A stretch of DNA of 64,000 bases from Candidatus Roseilinea sp. (lineage in GTDB: Bacteria; Chloroflexota; Anaerolineae; J036; Brachytrichaceae). Each line of letters starts with the position of its first letter. Within the stretch, counting starts at the first letter, position 1. The notes beneath the pieces are model-generated. The model worked only from the letters and a program-made list of their open reading frames with translations. It was not told the DNA's origin and did no database searches. The position numbers were made by a program, and so were the translations under genes. The stretch spans positions 930,001 through 994,000 of the forward strand of contig AP024676.1 in assembly GCA_025998955.1 (NCBI GenBank). The letters are read 5' to 3'. Shown one piece after another: positions 11,042-20,304 of the stretch.

Positions 11042-12487
11042 GTGGCTAATTCGACTATCCCCATCACCGTCGCCTACGGCGATGGCATCGGCCCCGAGAT
11101 CATGGAGGCGGTGCTCAGCATCCTGGACGCCGCGCAGGTGCCGCTGCGCTACGAGGTCATCGAGGTCGGTCAAAAGCTCTACGACCAGGGGCACACCGCC
11201 GGCATCGCGCCCGAGTCGTGGGACATCATCCGGCGCAACCCGGCCTTTCTGAAGGCGCCGATCACCACCCAACTCGGCACCGGCGGCAAAAGCTTCAACG
11301 TCACGGTGCGCAAAGCGCTCAACCTGTTCGCCAACGTCCGGCCTTGCAAGTCCTATGCGCCGTTCGTCGCCTCGGCACATCCGGGCATGAACCTGGTCAT
11401 CATTCGCGAGAACGAAGAGGACCTCTATGCCGGCATCGAGCACCGGCAAACCCGCGAGGTGACGCAGGTGCTCAAGCTGATCACGCAACCGGGCACCGAG
11501 CGCATCATCCGCTACGCCTTTGAATATGCGCGCGCCTATGGCCGCCGCAAGGTCACCTGCATGACCAAGGACAACATCATGAAGTTGACCGACGGCCTGT
11601 TCCATCGCACCTTCGAGCGCATCGCCGCCGAATACTCCGACATTCAGGCCGAGCACATGATCATTGACATCGGCACGGCGCGGCTGGCGGCGCAGCCGGA
11701 GCGGTTCGACGTCATCGTCACGCTCAACCTCTACGGAGATATCCTGTCCGACGTGGCAGCGCAGATCGCCGGCTCGATCGGGCTGGCCGGATCGGCCAAC
11801 GTCGGACCGCGCGTCTCGATGTTCGAGGCGGTGCACGGCAGCGCGCCGGACATCGCCGGCAAGGGCGTGGCCAATCCTTCCGGGTTGTTGGTCGCGGCCA
11901 CGCAGATGCTGGTTCACCTGGGCCTGGCCGACAGCGCCGAATGCATCAAGAATGCCTGGCTATGCACCCTGGAGGACGGCCTACACACCGCCGACATCTA
12001 CCGGCCCGAGCTGAGCAACCAACTGGTCGGCACGGCGGCCTTCGCCCGCGCGGTCATCGAGCGGCTGGGCTGCACCCCGCGCCAGTTGCAGCCGGTGCAC
12101 TACAAGGCGACCGGCATCCGTGCGGCGATTACCGATACCCCCAAGCCCGCGAAGGCGCTGGTCGGCGTGGATGTCTTCCTGGATTGGGATCAGGATGGGC
12201 GCGACCCGAATGTGCTCGGCGCTGCGCTGACCCGTCATGCGCCTCCGGGCTGGCAGCTCAAGATGATCACCAACCGCGGCGTGAAGGTCTATCCCGAAGG
12301 CTTGCCGGAGACCTTTTGCACCGACCACTGGCGCTGCCGGTTTCTCGCCGTGCCGGAGCCGATCTCCTACGCCGAGGCGCTGATGCTCTTGAATGCGTTG
12401 CACGCTGCCGGCTTCGAGATCATCAAGACGGAGAACCTCTACACGTTCGACGGCGAGCGCGGCTATTCGCTAGGACAAGGCGAATGA
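11042..12487 (+). CDS. isocitrate dehydrogenase, Thermus type with C-terminal extension
   Basis: This protein of about 481 residues is a decarboxylating dehydrogenase of the isocitrate/isopropylmalate family. Residues 1-330 show GDGIGPEI, the substrate motif KSFNVTVRKALNLFANVRP, RENEEDLYAGIEH, NLYGDILSD and HGSAPDIAGKG. The last 140 residues (VGVDVFLDW..., LKMITNRGVKVYPEG, DHWRCRFL) match the extra C-terminal domain of the Thermus thermophilus enzyme, which separates it from 3-isopropylmalate dehydrogenase. The start is uncertain: GTG 11042 has AAGGA 11 bases upstream; ATG 11033 and ATG 11015 are alternatives. The loop HGSAPDIAG has Asp where NADP enzymes carry Lys-Tyr, so NAD use is possible. 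Confidence 0.88.
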   Translation: MANSTIPITVAYGDGIGPEIMEAVLSILDAAQVPLRYEVIEVGQKLYDQGHTAGIAPESWDIIRRNPAFLKAPITTQLGTGGKSFNVTVRKALNLFANVRPCKSYAPFVASAHPGMNLVIIRENEEDLYAGIEHRQTREVTQVLKLITQPGTERIIRYAFEYARAYGRRKVTCMTKDNIMKLTDGLFHRTFERIAAEYSDIQAEHMIIDIGTARLAAQPERFDVIVTLNLYGDILSDVAAQIAGSIGLAGSANVGPRVSMFEAVHGSAPDIAGKGVANPSGLLVAATQMLVHLGLADSAECIKNAWLCTLEDGLHTADIYRPELSNQLVGTAAFARAVIERLGCTPRQLQPVHYKATGIRAAITDTPKPAKALVGVDVFLDWDQDGRDPNVLGAALTRHAPPGWQLKMITNRGVKVYPEGLPETFCTDHWRCRFLAVPEPISYAEALMLLNALHAAGFEIIKTENLYTFDGERGYSLGQGE

Positions 12488-12499
12488 GACAAGGTGACA

Positions 12500-12529
12500 G
12501 GGGTGACAAGGGGACAAGGGGACAGGGGG
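12500..12529 (+). repeat. G-rich tandem repeat, possible G-quadruplex
   Basis: Four G runs of 4, 4, 4 and 5 bases are separated by TGACAA, ACAA and ACA in the 63-base gap between two convergent genes. The surrounding words GACAAGG repeat about every 7-9 bases. Such a sequence can fold into a G-quadruplex on the plus strand. Confidence 0.6.
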
Positions 12530-12550
12530 ACAAGGTGACGTGATGATTTG

Positions 12551-13747
12551 TCAAGTGCGATATCTGCCGTTGATCGTCACGTAGTCGTGGGAGAGGTCGC
12601 ACGTCCACACCGTCGCGCCGGCGTTGCCCAGCCCCAGGTCGAGCCGCACGACGATCTCGCGCGGCTTCATCGCGGCGGTGGCAGCCGCTTCGGCGTATTG
12701 GGTGGGCGCCCCTTTGGCGAACACGTGCACGCCGCCGAACCACAGCGACATCTTGTCCGGCTGCACGTCCTCGCCGCTATAGCCGGCCGCAGCGATGATG
12801 CGCCCCCAGTTGGCGTCTTCGCCGTAGAACGCCGTCTTCACCAGCGGCGACTTGGCGATGGTGCGCCCGACGTTCTCGGCCATGCGCTCGTCGCGCGCGC
12901 CGGTCACCTCGATGGTGATGAACTTGGTCGCGCCCTCGCCGTCGCGCACGATCTGCTTGGCCAGGTCGGTGCAGATGCTGGTGAGCAGAATCTCGAACTC
13001 CAACGGCGTGGGTTGCAGGCCGCTGGCGCCGTTGGCCAGCACCACCAGCGTGTCGTTGGTGCTGGTGTCGCCGTCTACGCTGATGCGGTTGAACGACTTG
13101 CGCACGGCGTTGGCCAGCGCCTTCTTCAGCACGTCGGGCGCGACGATCGCGTCGGTCGTCACCACGGCCAGCAGCGTGGCCATGTTGGGATGGATCATCC
13201 CGGCGCCTTTGGCGATGCCGGCCAGGTGCGCCATGCGCGGGCCGCCCTGTTTCTCGTCGCCGGCCACGGTGATGTCGTCGGCGGCCATCTTCGGCCTCGT
13301 GTCGGTCGTCATGATAGCTTGGGCGGCCGCCTCGAGTCCATCCTCCGAGAGGGCTTGCGCGGCAATGGGGATGCCGGCGCGAAGCTTGTCCATCGGCAGC
13401 GGCACGCCGATCACGCCGGTGGACATGACGAACACGGACGTCGGCGAACATCCCAGGTGCTGCGCCGTCAGCGCCGCCATCTCTTCGCAATCTTTCAGGC
13501 CCTGCTCGCCCGTACAGGCGTTGGCGCAGCCGGAGTTGATCACCACCGCACGCAGCTTGTGCCCTTCGGCCATCAGCCGCTGGTCGTAGATCACCGGCGC
13601 CGCCTTCACCTTGTTCTGGGTGAAGACGGCGGCCGCCACGCAATCCGTCTCGCTGGCGATCAGCGCCAAGTCGAGCTTGCCGTTCTTCTTGATGCCGGCT
13701 GCGATACCCGCTGCGCGGAAGCCCTTGGGAAGTGTTGGGTTCAACAT
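12551..13747 (-). CDS. argJ: bifunctional ornithine acetyltransferase / N-acetylglutamate synthase
   Basis: ArgJ moves the acetyl group from N-acetylornithine to glutamate in arginine synthesis and may also make N-acetylglutamate from acetyl-CoA. The 398-residue precursor cuts itself into two chains at the Ala-Thr bond in KGAGMIHPNMATLL; the nucleophile is Thr191. Other family blocks are VINSGCANACTG (residues 70-80), VMSTGVIG (oxyanion region, 108-114) and VSVDGDTSTNDT-like SVDGDTSTNDT. The length is normal. It converges with the isocitrate dehydrogenase gene and no other arg gene is next to it. Confidence 0.95.
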   Translation of the reverse strand: MLNPTLPKGFRAAGIAAGIKKNGKLDLALIASETDCVAAAVFTQNKVKAAPVIYDQRLMAEGHKLRAVVINSGCANACTGEQGLKDCEEMAALTAQHLGCSPTSVFVMSTGVIGVPLPMDKLRAGIPIAAQALSEDGLEAAAQAIMTTDTRPKMAADDITVAGDEKQGGPRMAHLAGIAKGAGMIHPNMATLLAVVTTDAIVAPDVLKKALANAVRKSFNRISVDGDTSTNDTLVVLANGASGLQPTPLEFEILLTSICTDLAKQIVRDGEGATKFITIEVTGARDERMAENVGRTIAKSPLVKTAFYGEDANWGRIIAAAGYSGEDVQPDKMSLWFGGVHVFAKGAPTQYAEAAATAAMKPREIVVRLDLGLGNAGATVWTCDLSHDYVTINGRYRT

Positions 13748-13800
13748 CGCTGAGATTGTGATTCGTAAAGCGTGAAGTGCAAGGCGAAAGGGGTCAATTT

Positions 13801-13821
13801 ACGTCTTGCGTCTTGCGTTTG
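13801..13821. repeat. 7-bp tandem repeat, TCTTGCG
   Basis: ACG is followed by two copies of TCTTGCG and a partial third in the short gap between the Gfo/Idh and argJ genes. It is the reverse complement of the CGCAAGA word found in the catabolic region. Confidence 0.6.
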
Positions 13822-13831
13822 TGTCTGCGCC

Positions 13832-14905
13832 TCACAAACTGACCTCGCGCCCGCTTGCTGCCGATGCTGCGATGGCCTCCAGGATGCGCACGACTTGCAG
13901 CGCTTGCTCCGGCAGGACGGCGAGCGGCGCTTCGCCGCGCACGGCCTTGACGAATGCGCCCACCGATTGAAGCCAACCGCGCTCGTTGGGGTAGGGCGAA
14001 AGGTCAGGTTCGCTGGCGACGATCTTGCCGGCCTGGGCCGAGTAGTATTTGAGCGACGGCGACTCGCTGAAGAAGCCGCTGCGATCCAAGCCGCCCTGCG
14101 TGCCGTAGAGCGTGACGCGATCCTCGGCGGGGCCGAACGCCGCCCATGTCACCATCAGGCGGATCTGCGCGCCATCCTTCAACGTCAGCACGGCGAAGGC
14201 GGTGTCGTCCACGTCGAAGCGACCGTCGGTGAAGTGGTCGGCGCCCCATCCGCCCAGCCCGATCTTTCGCTTGCCCAGTTCGCCGCTCAGAAAACCCTTC
14301 ACCGCGACGACTTCAGGGAAGTCCAGCAAATACAAGATCAGGTCGAGCAAATGCACGCCGATGTCGTAGAGGGCGCCTCCCCCCGCCAGGTCTTTGTTGG
14401 TGAACCAACTGCCGAATCCGGGGATGCCTTGCTGGCGGATCCACTTGGACTCGGCCAGATACACGTGCCCCAGACAACCTGAGGCGACGATGTCGCGCAT
14501 GGCACGCGCAGTGCGGTCGAAGCGCATGTGCTGGTTGACGCTGAGCAGCCGGTTGTTCTTCTTGGCCGCCGCGATCATCTCGTCGGCCAGCGCGCTCGAC
14601 GTGGTCATCGGCTTCTCGCACAGCACGTGCTTGCCGGCGTTCAGCGCCTCGATCGTCACCGGCGCGTGCAGGGCGTTGGGCAGCCCGACGGAGACCATGG
14701 CAATCTCCGGCTGCGCCAGCAGTTCGCGGTAGTCGGCAAAGACTTTGGGGATGTTGAACTTGTGCGCGACTTCTTGCGCGCGGGCGAGGTTGGAGTCGCA
14801 GATCGCGGCGATCTCGACGCCCGCTGCTTGAAAGCCGGGAATGTGGCCTTGTTGGCCGATCGCGCCGGCGCCGATGACGCCGGCGCACAGAAGATGCGTG
14901 CTCAT
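13832..14905 (-). CDS. Gfo/Idh/MocA family oxidoreductase
   Basis: This 357-residue protein has an N-terminal NAD(P)-binding Rossmann fold (GVIGAGAIGQQGHIPGF, residues 9-25) and the family signature CEKPMT near residue 95, whose Lys is usually catalytic. A C-terminal sheet domain contains GALYDIGVHLLDLILYLL, in which Asp and His normally contact the substrate. Family members oxidise or reduce hydroxyls of sugars, inositols and related compounds. The substrate cannot be told from sequence. The two neighbours (argJ, ilvD) give no hint. It is transcribed away from ilvD. Confidence 0.88.
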   Translation of the reverse strand: MSTHLLCAGVIGAGAIGQQGHIPGFQAAGVEIAAICDSNLARAQEVAHKFNIPKVFADYRELLAQPEIAMVSVGLPNALHAPVTIEALNAGKHVLCEKPMTTSSALADEMIAAAKKNNRLLSVNQHMRFDRTARAMRDIVASGCLGHVYLAESKWIRQQGIPGFGSWFTNKDLAGGGALYDIGVHLLDLILYLLDFPEVVAVKGFLSGELGKRKIGLGGWGADHFTDGRFDVDDTAFAVLTLKDGAQIRLMVTWAAFGPAEDRVTLYGTQGGLDRSGFFSESPSLKYYSAQAGKIVASEPDLSPYPNERGWLQSVGAFVKAVRGEAPLAVLPEQALQVVRILEAIAASAASGREVSL

Positions 14906-15052
14906 ACGCGGTGATACTCCTTCGATGACTGAATGAAGCCGCGCGCTAGTTTAGCACCGGCGCAGCGGGGATGGGCGATGTGCGTTCGACGTGCAATCTA
15001 CGCCGCCGAGCATAGAATCTGCGTAGCAACCAAGGAGAGGCACAATTCACTC

Positions 15053-16750
15053 ATGGCCAAGTCAACCGAACATCTCAAGACCCGTAGCCGAGAATTGGAG
15101 GGCATCGCCCGTGCGCCGCATCGCGCCTTCATGCGCGCGATGGGCTTGACCGATCAGGATCTACGACAGCCGTTAGTCGGCGTAGCACATACCTGGAACG
15201 AAGCGACTCCGTGCAACATGTCCATGAGCTTCCTGGCTCAGGAAGCCAAGCGCGGCATCCGGGAGTTGGGCGGCACGCCGCGCGAGTTCGTCAGCATCGC
15301 CGTCAGCGACGGCATCGGCATGGGGCACGAGGGCATGAAGGCGTCGCTCACCAGCCGCGAGGTGATTGCCGACTCGATCGAGCTGATGATGCGCGCGCAT
15401 TGCTACGACGCGCTCTATGGCATGGCCGGATGCGACAAGAGCCTGCCCGGCACGTTGATGGCGATGGCGCGGCTGAACTTGCCCAGCATCTTCGTCTATG
15501 GCGGCACGATCAAGCCCGGCAAGTTCCGCGGGCGCGACGTGACCATCCAAACCGTCTATGAGGCGGTTGGCCAACGCGAAGCTGGCCTAATCACCGACGA
15601 AGACCTCTACGAGTTGGAGTGTGCGGCCTGCCCGGGCATCGGCTCGTGCGGTGGGTTATTCACCGCCAACACGATGGCCAGCGTGAGTGAGGCGCTGGGC
15701 ATGGCGTTGCCGGGGAACGCTTCGCCGCCGGCAGTGGACGAGGAGCGCAAGGTCGTCGCCTACGAGAGCGGCAAGGCGCTGATGCGCCTGATGCAGCGCG
15801 GCATCTTGCCCAGCGACATCATGACCAAGGAGGCGTTCGAGAACGCGCTGACGGTCGTGCTGGCCATGGGGGGCTCGACCAACGTGGCGTTGCACCTGCC
15901 GGCCATTGCGCATGAGCTGGGCATTCCGCTGACCTTCGACGACTTCACGCGCATCACCTGCCGCACGCCCCACATCGCCGACATGACCCCCGGCGGCAAG
16001 TATGTGATGGAGGACCTGCATCGGATTGGCGGCGTGCCGGTGGTGATGAAAACGCTGCTGGACGCCGGTCTGTTGCATGGCGACTGCATGACCGTCACCG
16101 GCAAGACGGTGGCCGAGAACTTGAAGAAGGTGAAGAACGCCGAGCAACTTACCAAGCAAGACGTGGTGTACCCGGTGAGCAAGCCCCTGCGCGAGAGCGG
16201 CGGCATGGTGATCGTGAAAGGTAACCTGGCGCCGGAGGGTGGCGTGGTAAAGGTGGCCGGCGTGAAGAAGCTGCGACACGTCGGGCCGGCGCGCGTGTTC
16301 GACGACGAGCAATCGTGCGCCGAGGCCGTGGCGCGGCGCGAGATCAAGCCCGGCGACGTGGTGGTGATCCGCTACGTCGGCCCGAAGGGCGCGCCCGGCA
16401 TGCCGGAGATGCTCGCGGTCACTGCAGCAATCCGTGGGCAGGGGCTGGGCTACGATGTGGCGTTGCTCACCGACGGGCGCTTCTCCGGCGCGACGACCGG
16501 CCTCATGGTCGGCCACATCGGCCCCGAAGCGTTCGTGGGCGGGCCGATTGCCATCCTGCGCGATGGCGACATCATTGAGATTGACGCCACCAACCCGGCC
16601 AAAGGCAAGCTCAACGTCAAGCTCAGCCGTGAGGAGATCGCGAAACGCTTGAAGAAGTGGAAGCCGCCCAAGCCACGTTACACCAGCGGCGCGTTGGCCA
16701 AATACGCCCGGCTGGTGGGTCGCGCTTGCGATGGCGCAGTGACGCACTAG
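15053..16750 (+). CDS. ilvD: dihydroxy-acid dehydratase
   Basis: IlvD removes water from dihydroxy acids in the last common step of valine and isoleucine synthesis. ATG 15053 is preceded by AAGGAGAGG at 12 bases and gives 565 residues, a normal length. The Fe-S ligands are Cys54 (TPCNMS), Cys127 (GCDKSLPG) and Cys199 (CPGIGSCGG). The C-terminal region contains [19 protein letters not shown], the conserved substrate loop. The open frame extends 120 bases further upstream without family similarity. A hairpin terminator follows. Confidence 0.95.
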   Translation: MAKSTEHLKTRSRELEGIARAPHRAFMRAMGLTDQDLRQPLVGVAHTWNEATPCNMSMSFLAQEAKRGIRELGGTPREFVSIAVSDGIGMGHEGMKASLTSREVIADSIELMMRAHCYDALYGMAGCDKSLPGTLMAMARLNLPSIFVYGGTIKPGKFRGRDVTIQTVYEAVGQREAGLITDEDLYELECAACPGIGSCGGLFTANTMASVSEALGMALPGNASPPAVDEERKVVAYESGKALMRLMQRGILPSDIMTKEAFENALTVVLAMGGSTNVALHLPAIAHELGIPLTFDDFTRITCRTPHIADMTPGGKYVMEDLHRIGGVPVVMKTLLDAGLLHGDCMTVTGKTVAENLKKVKNAEQLTKQDVVYPVSKPLRESGGMVIVKGNLAPEGGVVKVAGVKKLRHVGPARVFDDEQSCAEAVARREIKPGDVVVIRYVGPKGAPGMPEMLAVTAAIRGQGLGYDVALLTDGRFSGATTGLMVGHIGPEAFVGGPIAILRDGDIIEIDATNPAKGKLNVKLSREEIAKRLKKWKPPKPRYTSGALAKYARLVGRACDGAVTH

Positions 16751-16770
16751 ATTCGATTCCGCATTGACGT

Positions 16771-16796
16771 AGGGATCGCTCTCCGCAGCGATCCCT
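16771..16796 (+). terminator. hairpin after ilvD
   Basis: A perfect 10-bp stem (AGGGATCGCT / AGCGATCCCT) with a 6-base loop lies 20 bases after the ilvD stop. There is no clear T tract, so it may be a Rho-independent terminator of weak type or an mRNA-stabilising hairpin. Confidence 0.6.
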
Positions 16797-17056
16797 GAAT
16801 TCGCTAAGCCCTCGCCAGATTGAAGCAGCACACGCAATTCTGCCCGGCGACTCAAAGTCGCGGGCAACTCGAAACAAAGTCTGCCGTCGGGAAACGGATC
16901 ATCAGTTGCCCAAGGGTGACTTTGCCTCGCATAGCGCGATTTCCAATCGCTGCGTCCTGTGAGTTGAGGAGGGTAAGAGTCAGTGCGCGGGGCGCGCGTG
17001 CATTCGGCGCCTGCAGTGGCCGGCAGGCGCGTGCGATGACCAAGTCGTGTCGCCGG
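16797..17056. other. non-coding gap between ilvD and spoVS
   Basis: No convincing gene is seen. The stretch holds the dispersed word GTCGCGGGCAACT (about 16857-16869), shared with the 54-bp repeats at 5659, and an 8-bp hairpin (GCGCCTGC at 17007, GCAGGCGC at 17023) just beyond the stop of spoVS that could end its transcript. Confidence 0.5.
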
Positions 17057-17317
17057 TCAGCGAGGTTCGATGGTGAACTTGACCGCCGTGCGCTCTGCGC
17101 CGTCAATGTCCACTTCGCCGAATGAGGGGATCAACACCACGTCAATGCCGTCGAGCAGCAGATAACCGCGCGCAATCGCTGCCGCCTTGACGGCCTGGTT
17201 GACGGCGCCTGCGCCGATGGCCTGCACTTCGGCCCGTCCGTGCTCGCGCACCACGCCGGCAATCGCCCCCGCGACTGCCGTTGAACGAGACGTAGCGGAT
17301 ACCTTGATGAGTTCCAT
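17057..17317 (-). CDS. spoVS: stage V sporulation protein S-like (SpoVS/Alba-like)
   Basis: This 86-residue protein matches SpoVS over its full length: MELIKVSATSRSTAVAGAIAG, then VQAIGAGAVNQAVKAAAIARGYL and a basic C-terminus. SpoVS has an Alba-like fold and in Bacillus influences sporulation. Homologues also occur in many bacteria that do not sporulate, including Deinococcus-Thermus and Chloroflexota, where they probably bind nucleic acid. The gene has a strong ribosome site (AAGGAGGAG). An insertion sequence lies about 75 bases upstream and is transcribed in the same direction, so it may change spoVS expression. Confidence 0.9.
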   Translation of the reverse strand: MELIKVSATSRSTAVAGAIAGVVREHGRAEVQAIGAGAVNQAVKAAAIARGYLLLDGIDVVLIPSFGEVDIDGAERTAVKFTIEPR

Positions 17318-17399
17318 GTTCGCTTTCTCCTCCTTGCTGCCGTGGCTACTTCATTCAAGCACGCAATCGTGGCGTATTCTCAAGGTTAAATGTTAACAG

Positions 17400-18530
17400 C
17401 TCACGTTACGCAGCCAGTGTGACGGGCTGCAGCTGGCGCAGGGCGTCAAAAGCTGATTGAACGGCGTGCAGATACAAATGCGATTTCAAGGCAAAATGAT
17501 TCGACTTGGATTTACGCTTGAGCATCTCGAGCTTGATGAACGCACACAAACTGGCAAAGATGTGATTGGTCTGCGTCGTGACCGTGTGGGCAGGCGAGCG
17601 TTCGAGCGCGGCATTCTGCTTGAGCGACTTGTGGAAGGGTTCGATCGTCCATCGTTTTTGATAGAGCGAGGTGATCCCATCGTAGGTGAGCGTGGTGTCG
17701 CTGGTGACCAGAAACAATACGCCGGTAGAGCCATCTTTGTTTGTAAAGACTTGCTTGGCCAAAAGCAGCGGGAAGCTCACATCTTCCAGATACACTGGCC
17801 GCACCGTGTTTGGTTCGATCACGACTTCATCCACACGCACGTAGATGCCGTGCCGCTTGTCGTCCGCGCTGAGCGCCACCTTGCGATTGGCCTTGAGCGG
17901 CATGACAAACTCCTTCTTCAGCTTGTGTTTGACGAAATTCATGTTGTCGGCCGCGGCAAACCACACATCGTTGAGCACGTATTTGAAGGGAATCTGGTTG
18001 ATCACCGCTTGTTGCAGCATCATGCGGTAATACTCATTCTTGGTGATCGGACTTCGGCGCTTGGTCTTGCCACTCTTCTTGTCCACATACTGCTCGGTCT
18101 TGGCGATCAAGCGAAACTCCACTGGCAACGACAGCCCCCGACTGGGCACGTGATACAGCGCCGTCATCAGGTTGATGCCTTTGATCACCTCGCCGCTGGT
18201 GTGATCATAGTGCCAGCACACGATGTCGTTCTCGTCGCTGTAGGGTTTCTCGCTGATCGTGTCGTCCACGATCAGCACCCCATCCTCACTTTGAATCTGC
18301 CGCACAAATCGCTTGGTCACCTGCCACAACGCCGCCCCGCCGCGCTGTTGGCCGCTCAGCCAGCGGGTGATTTGGTCATGGCTGACGCTCCCTTCGACCA
18401 CTTGACCCAACCCGGTTGCCGTGGCCTGTCCAAACGTGCACAACAGATAATCGCTATACAGGTCAAGCAAGTCTTGTGTCATGTCGCCATTCTATGGTCG
18501 CGCAGTCAGTTCGCGACTGCGTAACGTGAG
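17400..18530 (-). mobile_element. complete insertion sequence with 14-bp terminal repeats and 7-bp target duplication
   Basis: The 1131-bp element starts with CTCACGTTACGCAG (17400-17413) and ends with the exact reverse complement (18517-18530). It is flanked by TTAACAG on both sides (17393-17399 and 18531-18537), a clean target-site duplication. It carries one transposase gene on the minus strand. The intact ends and duplication suggest recent insertion. Confidence 0.9.
17406..18482 (-). CDS. DDE transposase of the insertion sequence (IS701/IS4-like)
   Basis: This 358-residue protein is a DDE transposase. Visible blocks are VLIVDDTISEKPYSDENDIVCWHYDH (first Asp region, about residue 73), YVLNDVWFAAADNMNF (second Asp, about 170) and LYQKRWTIEPFHKSLKQNA (third acidic residue in the YREKW-type motif, about 285-300). 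These are typical of IS701/IS4-type transposases, and it appears intact. The stop lies within a few bases of the left terminal repeat. Family assignment by eye is likely but not certain, and the 7-bp duplication is longer than the 4 bp I would expect for IS701. Confidence 0.85.
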   Translation of the reverse strand: MTQDLLDLYSDYLLCTFGQATATGLGQVVEGSVSHDQITRWLSGQQRGGAALWQVTKRFVRQIQSEDGVLIVDDTISEKPYSDENDIVCWHYDHTSGEVIKGINLMTALYHVPSRGLSLPVEFRLIAKTEQYVDKKSGKTKRRSPITKNEYYRMMLQQAVINQIPFKYVLNDVWFAAADNMNFVKHKLKKEFVMPLKANRKVALSADDKRHGIYVRVDEVVIEPNTVRPVYLEDVSFPLLLAKQVFTNKDGSTGVLFLVTSDTTLTYDGITSLYQKRWTIEPFHKSLKQNAALERSPAHTVTTQTNHIFASLCAFIKLEMLKRKSKSNHFALKSHLYLHAVQSAFDALRQLQPVTLAA

Positions 18531-18635
18531 TTAACAGGTTTTGAACAGGCGTTCATCTTTTGCAAACATCGGTTATAGCTCTCTGCGCGCCGTGTGCTCA
18601 ACGCCGAGACGACGTTCGAGTGGGAATGCGAAGCG

Positions 18636-20264
18636 TCACCTGCTGCCCTGGTTGGGGTCGAGCGAGCTGAAGTAGTCGCGCACGTAATCGCGCATTTCGG
18701 GCGGCACCCGACCGCTCTGCAGCGCTTCGTCGGCGGCCTTGGAGTAGTCGCCGTAGACTTGTTCGTAGGGCACGCTGCTGCCGCCGCCTGGCGCGGTGGA
18801 GGCGCGTCCGCTGGGGTTGGGCGCGGCTTGGCTCTGCGCCTCGGGCAGCACGACCGGCCGGCCGTCACTGCCGATCCGCCGCGGCGCATACACGGTGTTG
18901 TCCGAGCCGAAGTCGTCGCTCTTGTACGATTGGCTCATGCTACTCGAGTCGCCGCTGGTCATCGAGCCGCGCGCCGATGGATCGCCGGCCTCTCCCTGGC
19001 CCGGCATTTGCGCTTGGCCCTGGCCGGGTTGCTGGCCCTGTGCGCCGGCTTGGGGGTTTGCGCCGGCCTGTTCGGCCTGGTTCTGGCCGCGGCTTTGCGA
19101 TTGTGACGCCTGCTGAGCGATGGCCTGGCGGGCCGCTTCGGCCTGCGCCTGGGCGCTGTCCAATGCTTGGGAGGCTTCACTCGTTTGCTGGGCGCGTTCG
19201 AGTGATTGCGCCGCCTGGTCGAGCTGCTGTTGCGCCGCCTGGGTGTTGCCCTCGCGCATGTTCTGGGCCGCTTCGCGCAGGCGCTGCGCCAGCTCGGGGT
19301 CGCTGTTCTGGACGCTGCGGGCGAGCTGGTCCAGTTGATTGGCGGCGCGTTGCATTTCTTCTTCGCTCAACGGCTGGCCGGTCTCGCTCGAATTCGTCAG
19401 GTTGCGCATCTCATTCGCAGCGCGATCGAAGTCCTCGTTCGCCAACGCGTTGGCCAGTGCGTTCGTCAGCGCGTCGGGCGCCAAGCTTTCGCCGGCGCGC
19501 CGTAAATCCTCGGCTTGTTGCTGGGCAGCCGGATCGTTCAAGGCATCGAGCTGCGATTGCGCTTCGTTGATTGCCGCCAGCGCCTCCTCCGGCGTGATGT
19601 TCGGGTCTTCCAGCTTGCGGCGGGCCTCGTCCAGCGCCTGGATGGCGGCTTGCTTTTGTGCGTCGCTCAGCGCTGAGTTCTCGATCATCTGCTTGGCCTG
19701 CTCCAGTTGCTCGATCTGTTGCGCGATCGTCTGGCGCAATTGCTCACGCTGGGCCAGCACCTGCTGTTGCGGGTTGGGCAGGAGGATCGCGACCACCAGG
19801 GCGATGAGGAAGACGAGCGAAACCATGGCGTCTCGCCGGGAGATGCGCAGTGGCATGAGCTGGCGCGCATCCACGCGCTCGACGGCGCGGTCGGCGTCCC
19901 GGCGCTGCACGTTACGGATCAGGTCATTCTTGATGCTGAGGTTGCCTTCGCTGATTTCGAGCGCTGTCGAGGTGCGCTCTTGCAGACCAAAGCGTTGATC
20001 GAAGATGCGCGCCCACTGCATCGGCGGGGTACGCGCATGGCGTAACCAGGGGTAGGCGAACGCGGTGATCAGGCCGGCGACGGCCAGCGCGATGGATAGC
20101 CCGATCAGCGTCGCCGTGCTCATGAGCGGGAACACGCGCGAGGCCAGGGCGATCAGCAGGGCGACGCCTAAGCCGCAGGCCAGCCCGAAGAAGACTAAGC
20201 TGACGCTGTGTTGCAGGCGCGCTCGGCGCGACCAGGCTTGGATACTTTCCCTCAGTGCATCCAT
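18636..20264 (-). CDS. Q/A-rich coiled-coil membrane protein, function unknown
   Basis: I do not recognise this 542-residue protein. The N-terminus (1-165) has three membrane segments (about 22-45, 50-72 and 145-165), with a cytoplasmic-type RIFDQRFGLQERTSTALEI stretch between. Residues 170-400 are a long helical coiled coil rich in Gln, Ala, Glu and Arg with repeated (E/A)xQxL patterns. Residues 400-470 are low-complexity Gln/Gly/Pro. The C-terminus (VPPEMRDYVRDYFSSLDP) resembles the end of proteins found with MoxR AAA+/DUF58/BatA-type genes, but none of these genes is next to it. It could be a membrane-anchored scaffold. Confidence 0.7.
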   Translation of the reverse strand: MDALRESIQAWSRRARLQHSVSLVFFGLACGLGVALLIALASRVFPLMSTATLIGLSIALAVAGLITAFAYPWLRHARTPPMQWARIFDQRFGLQERTSTALEISEGNLSIKNDLIRNVQRRDADRAVERVDARQLMPLRISRRDAMVSLVFLIALVVAILLPNPQQQVLAQREQLRQTIAQQIEQLEQAKQMIENSALSDAQKQAAIQALDEARRKLEDPNITPEEALAAINEAQSQLDALNDPAAQQQAEDLRRAGESLAPDALTNALANALANEDFDRAANEMRNLTNSSETGQPLSEEEMQRAANQLDQLARSVQNSDPELAQRLREAAQNMREGNTQAAQQQLDQAAQSLERAQQTSEASQALDSAQAQAEAARQAIAQQASQSQSRGQNQAEQAGANPQAGAQGQQPGQGQAQMPGQGEAGDPSARGSMTSGDSSSMSQSYKSDDFGSDNTVYAPRRIGSDGRPVVLPEAQSQAAPNPSGRASTAPGGGSSVPYEQVYGDYSKAADEALQSGRVPPEMRDYVRDYFSSLDPNQGSR

Positions 20265-20304
20265 CGTCCTCGCCGGCGCGTTAGCGCTGCGGCGATGCCC
20301 TCCA

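Noticed and set aside
12548-13753. 401-residue open frame opposite argJ
   Set aside because: Antisense shadow; argJ has all its conserved residues.
15656-16867. 403-residue open frame opposite ilvD
   Set aside because: His/Gly/Ala-rich shadow of a conserved gene.
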